Assembly: GCA_017646885.1 (NCBI GenBank)
Contig: JAGCLR010000411.1
Coordinates: 1 to 5,291 of the forward strand
From: Methanobrevibacter sp.
Lineage (GTDB): Archaea; Methanobacteriota; Methanobacteria; Methanobacteriales; Methanobacteriaceae
Direction: 5' to 3'
DNA: 5,291 nucleotides
This document shows positions 5,144 to 5,291 of the stretch, one piece after another; position 1 is the stretch's first letter; each line of letters opens with the position of its first letter. A model generated the notes under the pieces. It saw only the letters and a program-made list of their open reading frames with translations, was not told the DNA's origin and made no database searches. The position numbers and the translations under genes were made by a program.

Positions 5144-5291
5144 TTAGACTTGTTTTTGCAAATTATAAAAATCCTTTAGGTTTTGCTTATCCTCATCTGA
5201 AAGATCATGCCAACGAATATTCTGTATAGCACCTTCCAAAGCCATTAATCTATTCAAGCATGCGCTTTCATCCACTTCTTTTATTTTTAAC
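5144..5291 (-). CDS. Unrecognised protein, C-terminal 48 codons only
   Basis: An open frame enters from the right edge and ends at a TAA at 5144-5146. The visible part begins LKIKEVDESACLNRLMALEG and ends FYNLQKQV. It is charged and probably helical, with the segment DLSDEDKQNLKDF typical of a soluble helix, and shows no membrane segment or catalytic motif. I do not recognise the family. It could be a short coiled-coil protein or the tail of a larger one; an internal Met at codon 16 has no ribosome site. The other minus-strand frame read from the edge hits a stop after seven codons, which supports this one. It converges with the M50 gene, leaving 23 bp between stops and no obvious terminator. 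Confidence 0.6.
   Translation of the reverse strand, partial: LKIKEVDESACLNRLMALEGAIQNIRWHDLSDEDKQNLKDFYNLQKQV

Overview
The window looks like a chromosomal segment of a low-GC methanogenic archaeon, most likely a gut-type Methanobrevibacter or a close relative in the Methanobacteriales. The reasons are an archaeal mevalonate-pathway gene set (mevalonate kinase, isopentenyl phosphate kinase, type 2 IPP isomerase), a linked archaeal RNase J, very AT-rich intergenic DNA, and archaeal-style TATA boxes of the TTTAWATA type. The order mvk-ipk-fni-RNase J matches what I recall for MTH46-MTH49 of Methanothermobacter; this comes from memory and was not searched.

Layout on the minus strand, read right to left: a mevalonate kinase (3167-4150, start moved inward to a clear Shine-Dalgarno), isopentenyl phosphate kinase (2258-3073), a 507-bp gene-free stretch (1751-2257), type 2 isopentenyl-diphosphate isomerase (701-1750), and the first 181 codons of RNase J (1-545, running off the left edge). 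The three lipid-precursor enzymes cover mevalonate to mevalonate-5-phosphate, isopentenyl phosphate to IPP, and IPP to DMAPP. The steps between mevalonate phosphate and isopentenyl phosphate must be encoded elsewhere. RNase J is a 5'-3' exonuclease family member involved in RNA turnover and is a neighbour by conserved order rather than by pathway.

On the plus strand, diverging from mvk, are a 50-residue five-cysteine protein (4270-4422) and a site-2-protease-like M50 membrane metalloprotease (4479-5120). Neither has a convincing Shine-Dalgarno, and both have a TATA-like element about 25-27 bp before the ATG, so both may be made from leaderless mRNAs. The C-terminal 48 codons of an unrecognised gene converge on the protease from the right edge (5144-5291, minus).

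The most interesting non-coding part is the ipk-fni gap. It begins (minus strand) with a run of U-tract terminators after ipk, carries an element at 1946-2050 with mutually exclusive helices, and holds a palindromic TATA box that could fire toward fni or, on the plus strand, toward the element. I see no tRNA, rRNA, CRISPR array, insertion sequence or clear mobile element. No new defence or other multigene system is evident; the novelty candidates are the intergenic RNA-like element and the small Cys protein.
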